DNA of 64,000 nucleotides from the NCBI RefSeq assembly GCF_027925445.1, contig NZ_AP027149.1, forward strand, positions 2,413,501 to 2,477,500, given 5' to 3'. Below the pieces are notes generated by a model. The model ran no database searches. It worked only from the letters and a program-made list of their open reading frames with translations, and had not been told where the DNA came from. Source of the stretch: Methylocystis bryophila (GTDB lineage: Bacteria; Pseudomonadota; Alphaproteobacteria; Rhizobiales; Beijerinckiaceae). Positions 33,793 to 42,018 of the stretch are shown here, piece after piece. How positions within the stretch are numbered: position 1 is the first letter of the stretch; each line of letters begins with the position of its first letter. Both the position numbers and the translations under genes were made by a program.

Positions 33793-35160
33793 TTATTGAT
33801 TAACGGGCGTGGCCGGCGTCGTCGGATGGAATGCGGAGTCGTCGGCGCGCCCTGTGCGCGCCGGCTGAACGCCGCCTTTAATAAAGACATGAGCCGCAAC
33901 GGCCCGCTCGATCGATGCGTCCTGAGCCGCCTTCTGCTTGGAGTCCTTGCGGGCAAGATCGTCGGATTTGGAGGCAGCGACGTTGTTGAGCGGCTGCAAC
34001 TGTCCGATCTCCGCCCGGTCGGCCGGCAGCGTCGGCGGCTTGTCGGGGTTCGGGGTTTCAGCGGGCGGGCGGAAGACGAGCGGCGCGGCGGGCTGCGGGG
34101 CCGCCGTTGGCGGAGCGGCCGGCGCCGCCGCTTCGGGAGCGGGTTTGGCGCTATCTGGAATGCGGGCTTCATGCTCTTCGTAGAGACGCTTGATCTCGCC
34201 TTCGACGAAGAGCGCGAGCTTGCGCGCGCCCGCATCGGTGAAGTGGATGCCGTCGGTCGAGCGCAAAGCGACGATCTGCCCGTTCTCGTCGGGGCCGAAA
34301 GCCGAATATTGGCCGTGCTCGTCGGTGAATTTGTCCCACAAGTCGATGAAGGGGACGCCGGCCTTGGCGGCGCTCGAACGGAAGATCTCGTTGATCTGCG
34401 CGATCGCCGCCGAATAGCCTGTCGGCTGCATCACGGGCAGCCCCACCCAGACGACGGGAATGTTCTTCTCCTTGAATATTTGGATCAGCCCGTCGACGCG
34501 CTCGCCGTAAATTTCCCGCCATCGCGGCGAGAGCGGTTCTTTCGAGCCCTCGTCCGCGCCGAGCGATTGACGGTCGTTGCCTCCGATCATGATCACCGCC
34601 ATGTCGGGCTTCTTCGGGTCGTCCGCGATCTCTCCGGCCGCCTTCATCCAGTCGTAATAGTCGCTGCGCACGAGCCCGGAATTGTCGTTGCCTCTCCGCA
34701 GCACGGCGATCTTCGGCTCGTTGGCGAAACTCTGCTCGAGGCCGGCCGCGAGGAGTTGTGAAAAAGCGTCGCCGAGCACGGTGACGCGGAACGCCGCGGG
34801 GTCTTTCTGTTGCACGGCCGCCTGGGCGGCAGGGGCCGCCGCCGGCGCTCCTCTCTTCGCATTGCGCTGCTGGGGCTGCGCATGCGGCGTCATCCGGCGA
34901 ACACGGCGCTCCCGCCAAGCGTCATATCGCCGCTCTTCGTAGCCATAATCAGAGTCAGGATCGCGATGGCGATGGTGTCTTCCGCCTCTGTGCTCGCCGC
35001 CCCAGCCCCCGCCGCCCCATCCGCCGCCGCCGCCGCCGAACAAGTCAGAAAAGAAATCCTGCGCCAGCGCGTCGGAGATCGGCGCGACGGCAAGAAGCGC
35101 AAGGAGCGTCACGAGACGCCACTTGCGCGCGAGGTGGGAAAGGGCTGGCGGCAGGGTCAT
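33793..35160 (-). CDS. DUF459 SGNH/GDSL-type hydrolase, exported
   Basis: From ATG 35160 the 455-residue product has a signal peptide ending DALA, then a glycine/tryptophan-rich segment (FGGGGGGWGGGGW) and a His/Arg-rich linker. An SGNH domain follows, with 'VLGDAFSQLL' (block I, Ser), 'VIMIGGNDRQSL' (Gly-Asn) and 'DGIHFTDAGARKLAL' (Asp-His). The last 120 residues are Pro/Ala-rich and disordered. DUF459 proteins are thought to be periplasmic esterases acting on envelope glycans; the substrate is not known. It lies upstream of the L,D-transpeptidase on the same strand. Confidence 0.82.
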   Translation of the reverse strand: MTLPPALSHLARKWRLVTLLALLAVAPISDALAQDFFSDLFGGGGGGWGGGGWGGEHRGGRHHRHRDPDSDYGYEERRYDAWRERRVRRMTPHAQPQQRNAKRGAPAAAPAAQAAVQQKDPAAFRVTVLGDAFSQLLAAGLEQSFANEPKIAVLRRGNDNSGLVRSDYYDWMKAAGEIADDPKKPDMAVIMIGGNDRQSLGADEGSKEPLSPRWREIYGERVDGLIQIFKEKNIPVVWVGLPVMQPTGYSAAIAQINEIFRSSAAKAGVPFIDLWDKFTDEHGQYSAFGPDENGQIVALRSTDGIHFTDAGARKLALFVEGEIKRLYEEHEARIPDSAKPAPEAAAPAAPPTAAPQPAAPLVFRPPAETPNPDKPPTLPADRAEIGQLQPLNNVAASKSDDLARKDSKQKAAQDASIERAVAAHVFIKGGVQPARTGRADDSAFHPTTPATPVNQ

Positions 35161-35276
35161 GAAGATATTATAGCGCAACGTCGCCGATTTCGAAATTCGC
35201 GCGGCGGCGTCGAGCGGTCGCGAGGCGAGTGAGATCGCGGCGGCCTGGGCGCGGGCGGGCAGCCTCGACGCTGCGA

Positions 35277-35789
35277 ATGTCATCGATCCGAAAAGGGTGC
35301 AGCGCGGTGTCGCGAGAGACCGGCCCATTCATCCCCGAGCTGCGCTCGCGAGCGATCTTTTGCGTGATCGCCTGGCTCATCGCCTCGACCAGCGTGGCGC
35401 AGACTCTCTCCTCTTCTGACGATCCGCCGGCCGAAGCGCGGCTCTGGCCCTATTCAAACGATCTCCCCACATGCGCCAGCGAGCGGGTGCTCGCGGAAAT
35501 CGCGCGGCGATTTTGGAATCGAGAGCGCGAGTACTGGCAGAGCGCGCTGTCGCTCGAGACTTTCGACGCCATTCGCGAGACGAGTTTTCGCCCGCGAGGC
35601 TCAAGCTTCATCCCTCGGCGCGGTTGCGAGGCGGCCGCGCGCTTCAACGACGGCGCAACCCGCCGCGTGATTTACAAGATCGGTGAGGGGCTGGGGTTCA
35701 TTGGCTTGGGTTGGGGCGTGGAATGGTGCGTCGTGGGACTGGACCGGGGCGAGACCTATGGGCCCGCCTGCGCCGGCGTGCGTCCGTAA
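35277..35789 (+). CDS. Exported protein of unknown function
   Basis: The 170-residue product from ATG 35277 has a hydrophobic export segment 'AIFCVIAWLIASTSVAQT' and a mature domain with 'EIARRFWNREREYWQSAL', 'SFIPRRGCEAAARFNDG' and a C-terminal 'CVVGLDRGETYGPACAGVRP'. The paired cysteines could form disulfides. It resembles a small uncharacterised Rhizobiales family. It is the last resident gene before the presumed island, ending 20 bp before rlmJ. Confidence 0.65.
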   Translation: MSSIRKGCSAVSRETGPFIPELRSRAIFCVIAWLIASTSVAQTLSSSDDPPAEARLWPYSNDLPTCASERVLAEIARRFWNREREYWQSALSLETFDAIRETSFRPRGSSFIPRRGCEAAARFNDGATRRVIYKIGEGLGFIGLGWGVEWCVVGLDRGETYGPACAGVRP

Positions 35790-35809
35790 TGCGCTTGATC
35801 GACTGAAGA

Positions 35810-36637
35810 ATGAACTATCGTCACGCCTACCACGCGGGGAATCACACCGAGTTGTTCAAGCATGCGGCGCTTGTGGCTCTTATTGAGCATCTTTGCCAGA
35901 AGCCGACGCCTTTCATGGTGCTTGATACTCATGCTGGCATCGGTATCTATGATCTTCAATCTCCTGAGGCGCTGAAGACGAAGGAAGCTCAAGCTGGAGT
36001 CCTCAGTGTAATTGATAGCGACGCGCCCTCCCTTCAGTCTTACCTCTCCATTGTGAGACAGCTGAATAAATTCGCGCCTCGCTACTATCCTGGCTCACCG
36101 GAGATTGTTCGTAGACTCCTGCGTGCGTCGGATCGGCTTATCGCGTGCGAGTTACATCCGATCGACGTAGGCCTTCTAAGGAAGAATCTGCGTGACGATC
36201 CTCGCGTCGCTATCCATCATCGCAATGGCTACGAAGCGGTGCGCGCATTTTGTCCTCCGCCAGAAAGACGCGGCCTCGTGTTTATCGACCCACCCTTTGA
36301 GCGTCTCGATGAGTTTGACTTGATGCTCAAAGCCGTAACGCAGGGGATGCGCAAATGGCCCACCGGAATTTTTGCGGCGTGGTACCCAATTAAAGGCCAA
36401 AAATTAGGAAGGGCCGCAGCCCAGAGGGTTCTATCAGAGCGCGTCAGAACCTGTTTGGTGGCGGAATTTCTCCCTTTCGCCCTGACGCCGGAATCGCTCG
36501 CGGGAAGTGGATTGGTGATATGCAACGCCCCATGGAGGTTCGAAGAGAAACTAGCGAATATTTGTGCTGAACTATTTCGCTTGGTCGGTAGCAGCGGCGG
36601 AACCTGGTCGGTAGACTCAATTGAGCTTGGCTCCTAG
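35810..36637 (+). CDS. rlmJ: 23S rRNA A2030 N6-methyltransferase RlmJ (complete copy)
   Basis: The 275-residue protein opens 'MNYRHAYHAGNHTELFKHAA', the RlmJ signature. It has the SAM site 'VLDTHAGIGIYDL', the catalytic 'GLVFIDPPFERLDEF' (DPPF) and the terminal 'GSGLVICNAPWRFEEKL'. It methylates 23S rRNA. Base composition looks less GC-rich than the upstream genes. A second, truncated rlmJ 3' end lies at 41105-41287, with a foreign-looking cassette between. So this copy probably arrived with the island and replaced the resident one. Confidence 0.93.
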   Translation: MNYRHAYHAGNHTELFKHAALVALIEHLCQKPTPFMVLDTHAGIGIYDLQSPEALKTKEAQAGVLSVIDSDAPSLQSYLSIVRQLNKFAPRYYPGSPEIVRRLLRASDRLIACELHPIDVGLLRKNLRDDPRVAIHHRNGYEAVRAFCPPPERRGLVFIDPPFERLDEFDLMLKAVTQGMRKWPTGIFAAWYPIKGQKLGRAAAQRVLSERVRTCLVAEFLPFALTPESLAGSGLVICNAPWRFEEKLANICAELFRLVGSSGGTWSVDSIELGS

Positions 36638-36835
36638 ATCGCATGGAATGATTGCGCTAACAGCAGTTCCTCGAAGGCCTCGGCGGCGTGAATCGCCATT
36701 TCGGGGTCTCACCTCTGGACGAATAAAATCCCGGGTATCCGCCTCGTCCTCGAACTTTGCCTCAGCGACGGGAAAGGGGCGCTCTCTCGCCTTCGATTTT
36801 TGACCTTTCCACCCATGGTTTGATATTCTTCCATC

Positions 36836-36854
36836 CTCTAACCTAAGATTAGAG
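36836..36854. promoter_or_regulatory. Small inverted repeat upstream of the nucleotide cassette
   Basis: CTCTAA (36836-36841) and TTAGAG (36849-36854) are perfect complements around 7 nt, about 65 bp before the first cassette gene. It could be an operator; no regulator gene lies in the island. The rest of 36638-36919 shows no gene I can support. Confidence 0.3.
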
Positions 36855-36919
36855 CGATCGCTAAGTCGCGCTTCCAACTGGCTCGCGCTCCGGTCGGTTG
36901 ACCAACCACGTGGCTGCTT

Positions 36920-38800
36920 TTGTCTGTGTCGCTTAAGAAACCCCGATCGAAAAGCCGCTCTCAAGTCCGATGGCTTGAGCGTGCCTGGTTCTGCGACCCC
37001 GAGTCGGTCGTTTTTTTGGACATCGAGACAACCGGGCTGAGCCGTTATTATGATGCCCTCACCCTCGTTGGATACCAAATTGGCGGCCAATACCATGTGC
37101 ACGTGGCTGGAGACGATCCAGCCGACTTGATATCGGCACTGCGTGACGCCGCGACATTGGTGACCTTCAACGGGACGCTTTTTGATATTCCATTTCTGCG
37201 GAAAACTTTTGGAGAAGTTGGATTGCCGAGAAGGCATGTCGATCTTCGCTACGCCGCGAGGCGCATCGGTCTAACCGGCGGACAAAAGGCCATCGAGCAG
37301 CAACTCGGTCTGGATCACAGGCTCGGAATCGAGGATCTCGACGGCGCTTCCGCTGTGCTATTGTGGCACGAGTATCTTCGGGGAAGCAAGGCGTCGTTGC
37401 GCAAGTTGATCGATTACAACCTAGCCGATATTCGCGGCATGTGCGGTATTCTTGATAGAATTGTCCAAGAATTTAATGACATCGATCTTTTTTTTTCAGT
37501 GCGCGCATTCTTCGAACAAGAGCCTGTTCGTCACGGTCATGCCCAACCTGGCGCAAAACTGCCCGACGCGTCCAGGCTGGGCTATCGCTCTGTGTCATTT
37601 GATACGCTTTTCGGCAATAACACAGCTGCAACTGCCACGATTGTAGGAATTGATTTGACCGGTTCAGATAAACGGCCGAGTGGAATTTGTACGCTCAAAG
37701 GATCGATTGCAGAAACCTCCATGGTCGCCACGGACGAGGAGATGATTTCTATTGTCGTGAAAGCGAACCCCGACATTGTGTCGATAGACTCACCGCTTTC
37801 GTTACCGCGCGGTCGCATTCGAGTGACCGATGACGATCCCGGCCGCACCGAGTACGGAATCATGAGGATTTGCGAGCGCACGCTAAAGCGTCGCGGCATT
37901 AATGTTTATCCCTGCCTCCTGCCGAGCATGCAGCGATTGACGGCTCGGGGAATAGCTATCGCCAGCTGTCTCCGTAAGCTTGGCTACCCTGTAATCGAGT
38001 CGTACCCCGGGGCTGCGCAGGACATCCTCGGGATTCCTCGAAAGGGGGCGGGAAAACACTTTCTACAAGCCGGTCTGGCTGGATTCGGCATTTCCGGCGT
38101 TTACCAAGGTGGCAAGGCCACACATGACGAGCTCGACGCAATAACTTCGGCGCTTGTCGGTTCGTTTTTTCTCGCTGGGCAATATGAGGCGCTTAGCGGC
38201 GAAGAGGAGGGAGCACTCATCATCCCAGACCTTAATGCAAAGCACACGGGGCGCGTCATCGGCATCAGCGGTCGAATCGCGGCGGGCAAAACCACGGCGG
38301 CGCGCATGCTCGAAGACTTGGGCTTTCGCTACGTTCGCTTCAGTCAAATCATCGACGACGTGATCGAGAAGGAGGGCGCGGTCCCTGATCGCAAATTGCG
38401 GCAGGAGACGGGGTGGCGATTGCATGTCGAGAAAGGCCAAAGCTGGCTTTGCGAACAGGTAGTTAGAAGGGTCGGAGAAGCCGATAGGATCGTGGTAGAC
38501 GGACTTCGGTTTCCTGAGGACCACGCTTGGTTCCGCGAACGTTTTGCAGCGCGGTTTTTGCACCTGCATATCGAAGCGTCGACAGACCTCCGGCTGTCGC
38601 GAATTCGAGCGACCCTACCGATCTCCGACCTCGTGGAACTTGAGGCTCAGCCAACGGAGACCCAAATCGACGCCTTGAGTCGCAAGGGTTCGATGATAAT
38701 TCGCAATGACGGATCGCTTGCTGCATTGCAGGAGACGCTTACAATGATTGCGACAGGATTCGATGATCGGGAGGAGCCCGAATGCCAGTCTCCGTCGTAG
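36920..38800 (+). CDS. Fusion: 3'-5' exonuclease domain, DUF429 domain and dNMP-kinase-like domain
   Basis: Three domains are visible in 626 residues. Residues 30-195 are a YprB/DnaQ-like RNase H-fold exonuclease, with D34-I-E36, 'VTFNGTLFDIPFL' (D89), D108 and D170 as acidic residues. Residues 240-425 match DUF429: 'GIDLTGS' (D245), 'SIDSPLSLPRG' (D290), 'VIESYPG' (E360) and 'HDELDAITSAL' (D403, D406). Residues 446-615 are a P-loop kinase like phage deoxynucleoside monophosphate kinase: 'GISGRIAAGKTTAARML', then 'VVDGLRFPED'. Start is TTG 36920 or GTG 36926, with no clear ribosome site. The 3' end overlaps the PurZ-like gene by 19 bp. Confidence 0.82.
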   Translation: MSVSLKKPRSKSRSQVRWLERAWFCDPESVVFLDIETTGLSRYYDALTLVGYQIGGQYHVHVAGDDPADLISALRDAATLVTFNGTLFDIPFLRKTFGEVGLPRRHVDLRYAARRIGLTGGQKAIEQQLGLDHRLGIEDLDGASAVLLWHEYLRGSKASLRKLIDYNLADIRGMCGILDRIVQEFNDIDLFFSVRAFFEQEPVRHGHAQPGAKLPDASRLGYRSVSFDTLFGNNTAATATIVGIDLTGSDKRPSGICTLKGSIAETSMVATDEEMISIVVKANPDIVSIDSPLSLPRGRIRVTDDDPGRTEYGIMRICERTLKRRGINVYPCLLPSMQRLTARGIAIASCLRKLGYPVIESYPGAAQDILGIPRKGAGKHFLQAGLAGFGISGVYQGGKATHDELDAITSALVGSFFLAGQYEALSGEEEGALIIPDLNAKHTGRVIGISGRIAAGKTTAARMLEDLGFRYVRFSQIIDDVIEKEGAVPDRKLRQETGWRLHVEKGQSWLCEQVVRRVGEADRIVVDGLRFPEDHAWFRERFAARFLHLHIEASTDLRLSRIRATLPISDLVELEAQPTETQIDALSRKGSMIIRNDGSLAALQETLTMIATGFDDREEPECQSPS

Positions 38801-39852
38801 TTGGCGGCCAATTTGGGTCTGAGGGCAAGGGCAAGGTCGCGCTTTATATCGCTGAGCGAACGCGCGCAGCTGCTGTCGTGCGTGTTGGAGGCACGAATTC
38901 CGGACATACTGCAGCAGGGCGGGATGGTGTAACTCGCGCGCTTCGCCAACTCCCTGTGTCGGTCTTAGCTCCTAACGCGGTGGCCGTGCTGCCGGCGGGA
39001 GCGATTATCGATCCGAAAATCTTCTTCCAGGAAGTGAAAGAGCTTGGGCTCGGTCCTGACAGGGTTTACGTGAGCCCTTACGCGACGCTAATCACAGAGA
39101 GCGACAAGTGTATAGAATCTGAGAGCGGATTGGTCGAACGTGTAGGATCAACGGGGTCAGGTACCGGTGCGGCGCTGATACGACGAATGCGGCGCTGTAG
39201 TAACGATGAGCCCGTGCTTGCGTCCCAGCACCCGGAGCTAGCTGCATTTGTGAAGGACACAGACGCGTATTTCGAACATCTCTTATCCACTGGCGAGCGG
39301 ATCGTAATCGAGGGTTCACAGGGCTTCGGCCTTTCGCTCTTGCACGGAGGGTTCTATCCCTATGCGACTTCTCGTGACACGACTGCCGGCGCTTTCGTGA
39401 GCGAAGCGGGTCTTAGTCCACGGGATGTTGACGACATAACCCTCGTTATGAGGGCATTCCCAATTCGAGTTGCGGGCAACTCAGGGCCACTTTTTGGCGA
39501 GACAAGCTGGGCCGCTCTCGCAGCAAAGGCAGGTCTTCCCGCCGATTTTCAAGAATTCACAACTTCGACTCGAAGAGTTCGACGTGTTGGACGGTTCGAC
39601 GCCAATGTCGTCCTTTGTGCGATTAGGGCCAACAAGCCGAATAGAATTGTGCTGAACCACTTCGATTATTTTAACGCAGCAATTAGACAGGGCTTGTTTG
39701 ACGAGGAATCTCGGAATCTCCTGGTCGAAAAGATCGAGCGGCCGATCTGCCGTCAAGTGGATTGGATAGGTACCGCCCCCGCGTCACTCTTGGATCGGAT
39801 TGAAGCGTTTCCCAAAAACCAAGCGGCGCGCTCATCCAAAAAATATATGTAG
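38782..39852 (+). CDS. PurA/PurZ-like adenylosuccinate synthetase homologue, catalytic Asp replaced by Ser
   Basis: The 356-residue protein is shorter than housekeeping PurA (about 430) and near the size of archaeal PurA and phage PurZ. The loop normally GDEGKGK with catalytic Asp13 reads G-S13-E-G-K-G-K. The catalytic His is kept (H42 in 'GGTNSGHT'), as are 'IEGSQGFG', 'SRDTTAG' and the Arg-rich 'TSTRRVRRVGRFD'. The nucleotide-base motif is NHFD in place of TKLD. As I recall, phage PurZ enzymes, which convert dGMP to succino-aminodeoxyadenylate, also lack this Asp. ATG 38782 lies inside the upstream gene, implying coupled translation. Confidence 0.85.
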   Translation: MPVSVVVGGQFGSEGKGKVALYIAERTRAAAVVRVGGTNSGHTAAGRDGVTRALRQLPVSVLAPNAVAVLPAGAIIDPKIFFQEVKELGLGPDRVYVSPYATLITESDKCIESESGLVERVGSTGSGTGAALIRRMRRCSNDEPVLASQHPELAAFVKDTDAYFEHLLSTGERIVIEGSQGFGLSLLHGGFYPYATSRDTTAGAFVSEAGLSPRDVDDITLVMRAFPIRVAGNSGPLFGETSWAALAAKAGLPADFQEFTTSTRRVRRVGRFDANVVLCAIRANKPNRIVLNHFDYFNAAIRQGLFDEESRNLLVEKIERPICRQVDWIGTAPASLLDRIEAFPKNQAARSSKKYM

Positions 39853-39859
39853 TAGTATA

Positions 39860-40996
39860 TCAGTCTTTCTTACATTTTGGCCCTATACCAGCTTTGCAGA
39901 GTTCCTGTTCTAGCAACCTGATGCGCGTCGCTTGTTCCTCAGCCACTTTTCTCGTCGAATCAAGATCGTGTTCAATTCTATCCAGGGATGATGTTGCAGA
40001 CTTTACTGATTTATCTGTATTGTCTATCGATTCTCTTGCTGCATTCGAGATAGATGTAGAAGCGTTCACGGCGGATACGGCTTGCATAATATTCCCGTCA
40101 ACCTGATGGAAAAGCTGGTGTAGCGCTATTACCATACCTACGGAGGCTAGAAGCGCTCCCAAAGCGCTTCCCAACACCCATCTCTGCGCCCACTTTCTTG
40201 CTTCTTCTGCTGCGTCTAGCGATCCTTTTGCGGCGGCTTTTGATTCTTCTGCACTCTTAATAGCAACTGCAAGGGCTGCCGGAATAGAATTCTGAATGGG
40301 AACATTCTTTCCCGCGGCCTTGTCGAGCCAGTACTTTGGAGGCTGGTTAAAGATTCGCTTTTGCGTAGGGACAAATTTCGAATTGATATTGCTATCTTCC
40401 TTGATATAAGATGTCTTGGTGAACTCTGCCCATATTAATTTGTCGCCGCCGTATATTACATAGTCGCTTGCCGTGAGATTATGAATTGGAATAACCAAAT
40501 TTCCCCTATACCCCGGATCAACCAAGGGGCCTGTTCCCAGCAATAGGCCTCGGTGCACGTGTTTTATTCTTAAGTTAAATCGCATAGCGATGTAGTTTGG
40601 TAGCCGTATGATCGGCTTTATCTGGACGTACGTGATAGAGTTTGCTGGAAACACGTATGGAACAAGTGGAACTATATTCTTTTCAACGATACTCTTGTCC
40701 TCATTCCATCGTATATAGGTTCCTCCCATCTCAATTTCACATGATGCTGCCTTGAAGTTGTCTGCATTTTCTATATCATAGGGATACAGCATCCCGATTT
40801 GCTTGATATACTTTTTGACGTGCTCCGATGAGAGAAGAGCGGGGAGAATTTTATGAAAAGGGTCCTCATCTACAAACCTATCGGCTCGGGCATCGGCATC
40901 TTCGGCGTCTTTTGGAATAGCGTCAAATACACTAATTGGTGTAGAGCAATCGGAGCGACTATCAGGCATATGATGAGCTGATTTCTTGGCCTGCAT
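39860..40996 (-). CDS. Membrane-anchored dCTP deaminase/dUTPase-fold protein with coiled coil
   Basis: From ATG 40996 the product has 378 residues. Residues 50-200 resemble the dCTP deaminase/dUTPase fold: 'GLLLGTGPLVDPGYRGNLVI' (150-169) matches its conserved substrate strand. The catalytic Glu of deaminases (in LEL after this strand) is replaced by I-P-I-H. The usual RSSxAR loop is also changed. A Glu/Ala-rich helix (245-272) leads to one transmembrane segment (273-294) and an 80-residue coiled coil. The gene is AT-rich and runs convergent to the PurZ-like gene, with stops 7 bp apart. I infer a membrane nucleotide sensor or effector. Confidence 0.72.
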   Translation of the reverse strand: MQAKKSAHHMPDSRSDCSTPISVFDAIPKDAEDADARADRFVDEDPFHKILPALLSSEHVKKYIKQIGMLYPYDIENADNFKAASCEIEMGGTYIRWNEDKSIVEKNIVPLVPYVFPANSITYVQIKPIIRLPNYIAMRFNLRIKHVHRGLLLGTGPLVDPGYRGNLVIPIHNLTASDYVIYGGDKLIWAEFTKTSYIKEDSNINSKFVPTQKRIFNQPPKYWLDKAAGKNVPIQNSIPAALAVAIKSAEESKAAAKGSLDAAEEARKWAQRWVLGSALGALLASVGMVIALHQLFHQVDGNIMQAVSAVNASTSISNAARESIDNTDKSVKSATSSLDRIEHDLDSTRKVAEEQATRIRLLEQELCKAGIGPKCKKD

Positions 40997-41104
40997 CCTG
41001 AGACGCCTGCTGAAGGAAGTCCGTACTGTCAGCGCGACATCGGTGTTTTCGACGTCGCTGCCAGTAGTAGCCCGAGCTTTGGCTTCGTCACAAGACAAAT
41101 CTGA

Positions 41105-41287
41105 TGTGCGCGTGCGGGTATCGCTGCTCGCGGCGACGCGCTGCGTCTCAACGCCTGCGGGCTCGTCGTGATCAATCCGCCCTATGGATTTATCGAGGAC
41201 GCGCGCGCGATCCTCGACTTCCTTGCCTCGCGCCTCGCGCCAGGGGAGGGGGCCGAGTTCACCGTCGAGCCGTTGACGGGCGAGTGA
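41105..41287 (+). pseudogene. rlmJ: 3' remnant of a resident rlmJ
   Basis: The frame ending TGA at 41285-41287 reads 'LRLNACGLVVINPPYGFIED' and then 'ARAILDFLASRLAPGEGAEF'. This is the C-terminal part of RlmJ and aligns with 'LAGSGLVICNAPWRFEEKL' of the complete copy. The frame is closed by a TGA at 41102, so everything upstream is gone. Its GC-rich codon use matches the flanking genes. It marks the right boundary of the inserted island. Confidence 0.85.
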
Positions 41288-41313
41288 ATGCGAGCGCGTC
41301 ACGCGCTCGCATT
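41287..41313. terminator. Bidirectional terminator between the rlmJ remnant and ppa
   Basis: AATGCGAGCGCG (41287-41298) and CGCGCTCGCATT (41302-41313) form a perfect 12-bp stem with a TCA loop, followed by TCATT. A/T-rich arms let it act in both directions. Confidence 0.8.
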
Positions 41314-41368
41314 TCATTGTCTGGCGCTCCGTGACACAGCGCCACGGAAGCGCGCGGCCCCCGTCGTT

Positions 41369-41911
41369 TCACTTCTTCTCGTAATCAGCCTTGGCGCGTT
41401 CGATTGCCGCGATGATCAGCGCGCGCGCGTCGGCCGCGTCGCCCCAACCGGCGACCTCGGCCCATTTGCCGGGCTCGAGATCCTTGTAGTGGACGAAGAA
41501 GTGCTCGATCCGACGCCAGGTCATCTCCTGCAGATCGGTGTAGTTCTGCACGTCGTTGTATCGCTGCGTGAGCCGCGAGGAGGGCACCGCCACGATCTTC
41601 TCGTCGCCGCCGGCCTCGTCGGTCATGCGCAGCACGCCGATCGGGCGCACCGAGATGACCGCCCCGGGAGCAACGGGACGCGTGTTGGCGACGAGCACGT
41701 CGCAAGGGTCTCCGTCATCGGAGAGCGTGTGCGGGATGAAGCCGTAATTCCCCGGATAGCGCATGGCTGTGTAGAGGAAGCGGTCGACGAACAGCGTGCC
41801 CGACGCTTTGTCGAGTTCGTATTTGATCGGCTCGCCGCCGAGCGGCACCTCGACGATAACATTCACTTCATGCGGGGGGTTCACGCCGATCGGGATGGCG
41901 TCGAGACGCAT
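41369..41911 (-). CDS. ppa: Inorganic pyrophosphatase, family I
   Basis: The 180-residue soluble enzyme hydrolyses PPi and pulls biosynthetic reactions forward. Conserved elements: 'EVPLGGEPIKYELDK', 'MRYPGNYGFIPHTLSDDGDP' then CDVLV, which holds the three metal-binding aspartates, and 'FVHYKDLEPGKW'. Length and order are standard. It is just right of the island and on the opposite strand from the rlmJ remnant. Confidence 0.96.
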   Translation of the reverse strand: MRLDAIPIGVNPPHEVNVIVEVPLGGEPIKYELDKASGTLFVDRFLYTAMRYPGNYGFIPHTLSDDGDPCDVLVANTRPVAPGAVISVRPIGVLRMTDEAGGDEKIVAVPSSRLTQRYNDVQNYTDLQEMTWRRIEHFFVHYKDLEPGKWAEVAGWGDAADARALIIAAIERAKADYEKK

Positions 41912-42018
41912 AACTGAGCTCCGGTGATGGTTTTCGAGTGGTCCGACGCGCCTCTGACGCGCGCAAGCGCGCGGCGCGGAACCATCGTCCGGACTTTTAG
42001 CCCGCGGCCGGATTTAAC

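Noticed and set aside
36617..37237. 206-codon minus-strand frame between rlmJ and the fusion gene
   Set aside because: Mostly antisense to the exonuclease domain, no recognisable domain and no convincing start site.
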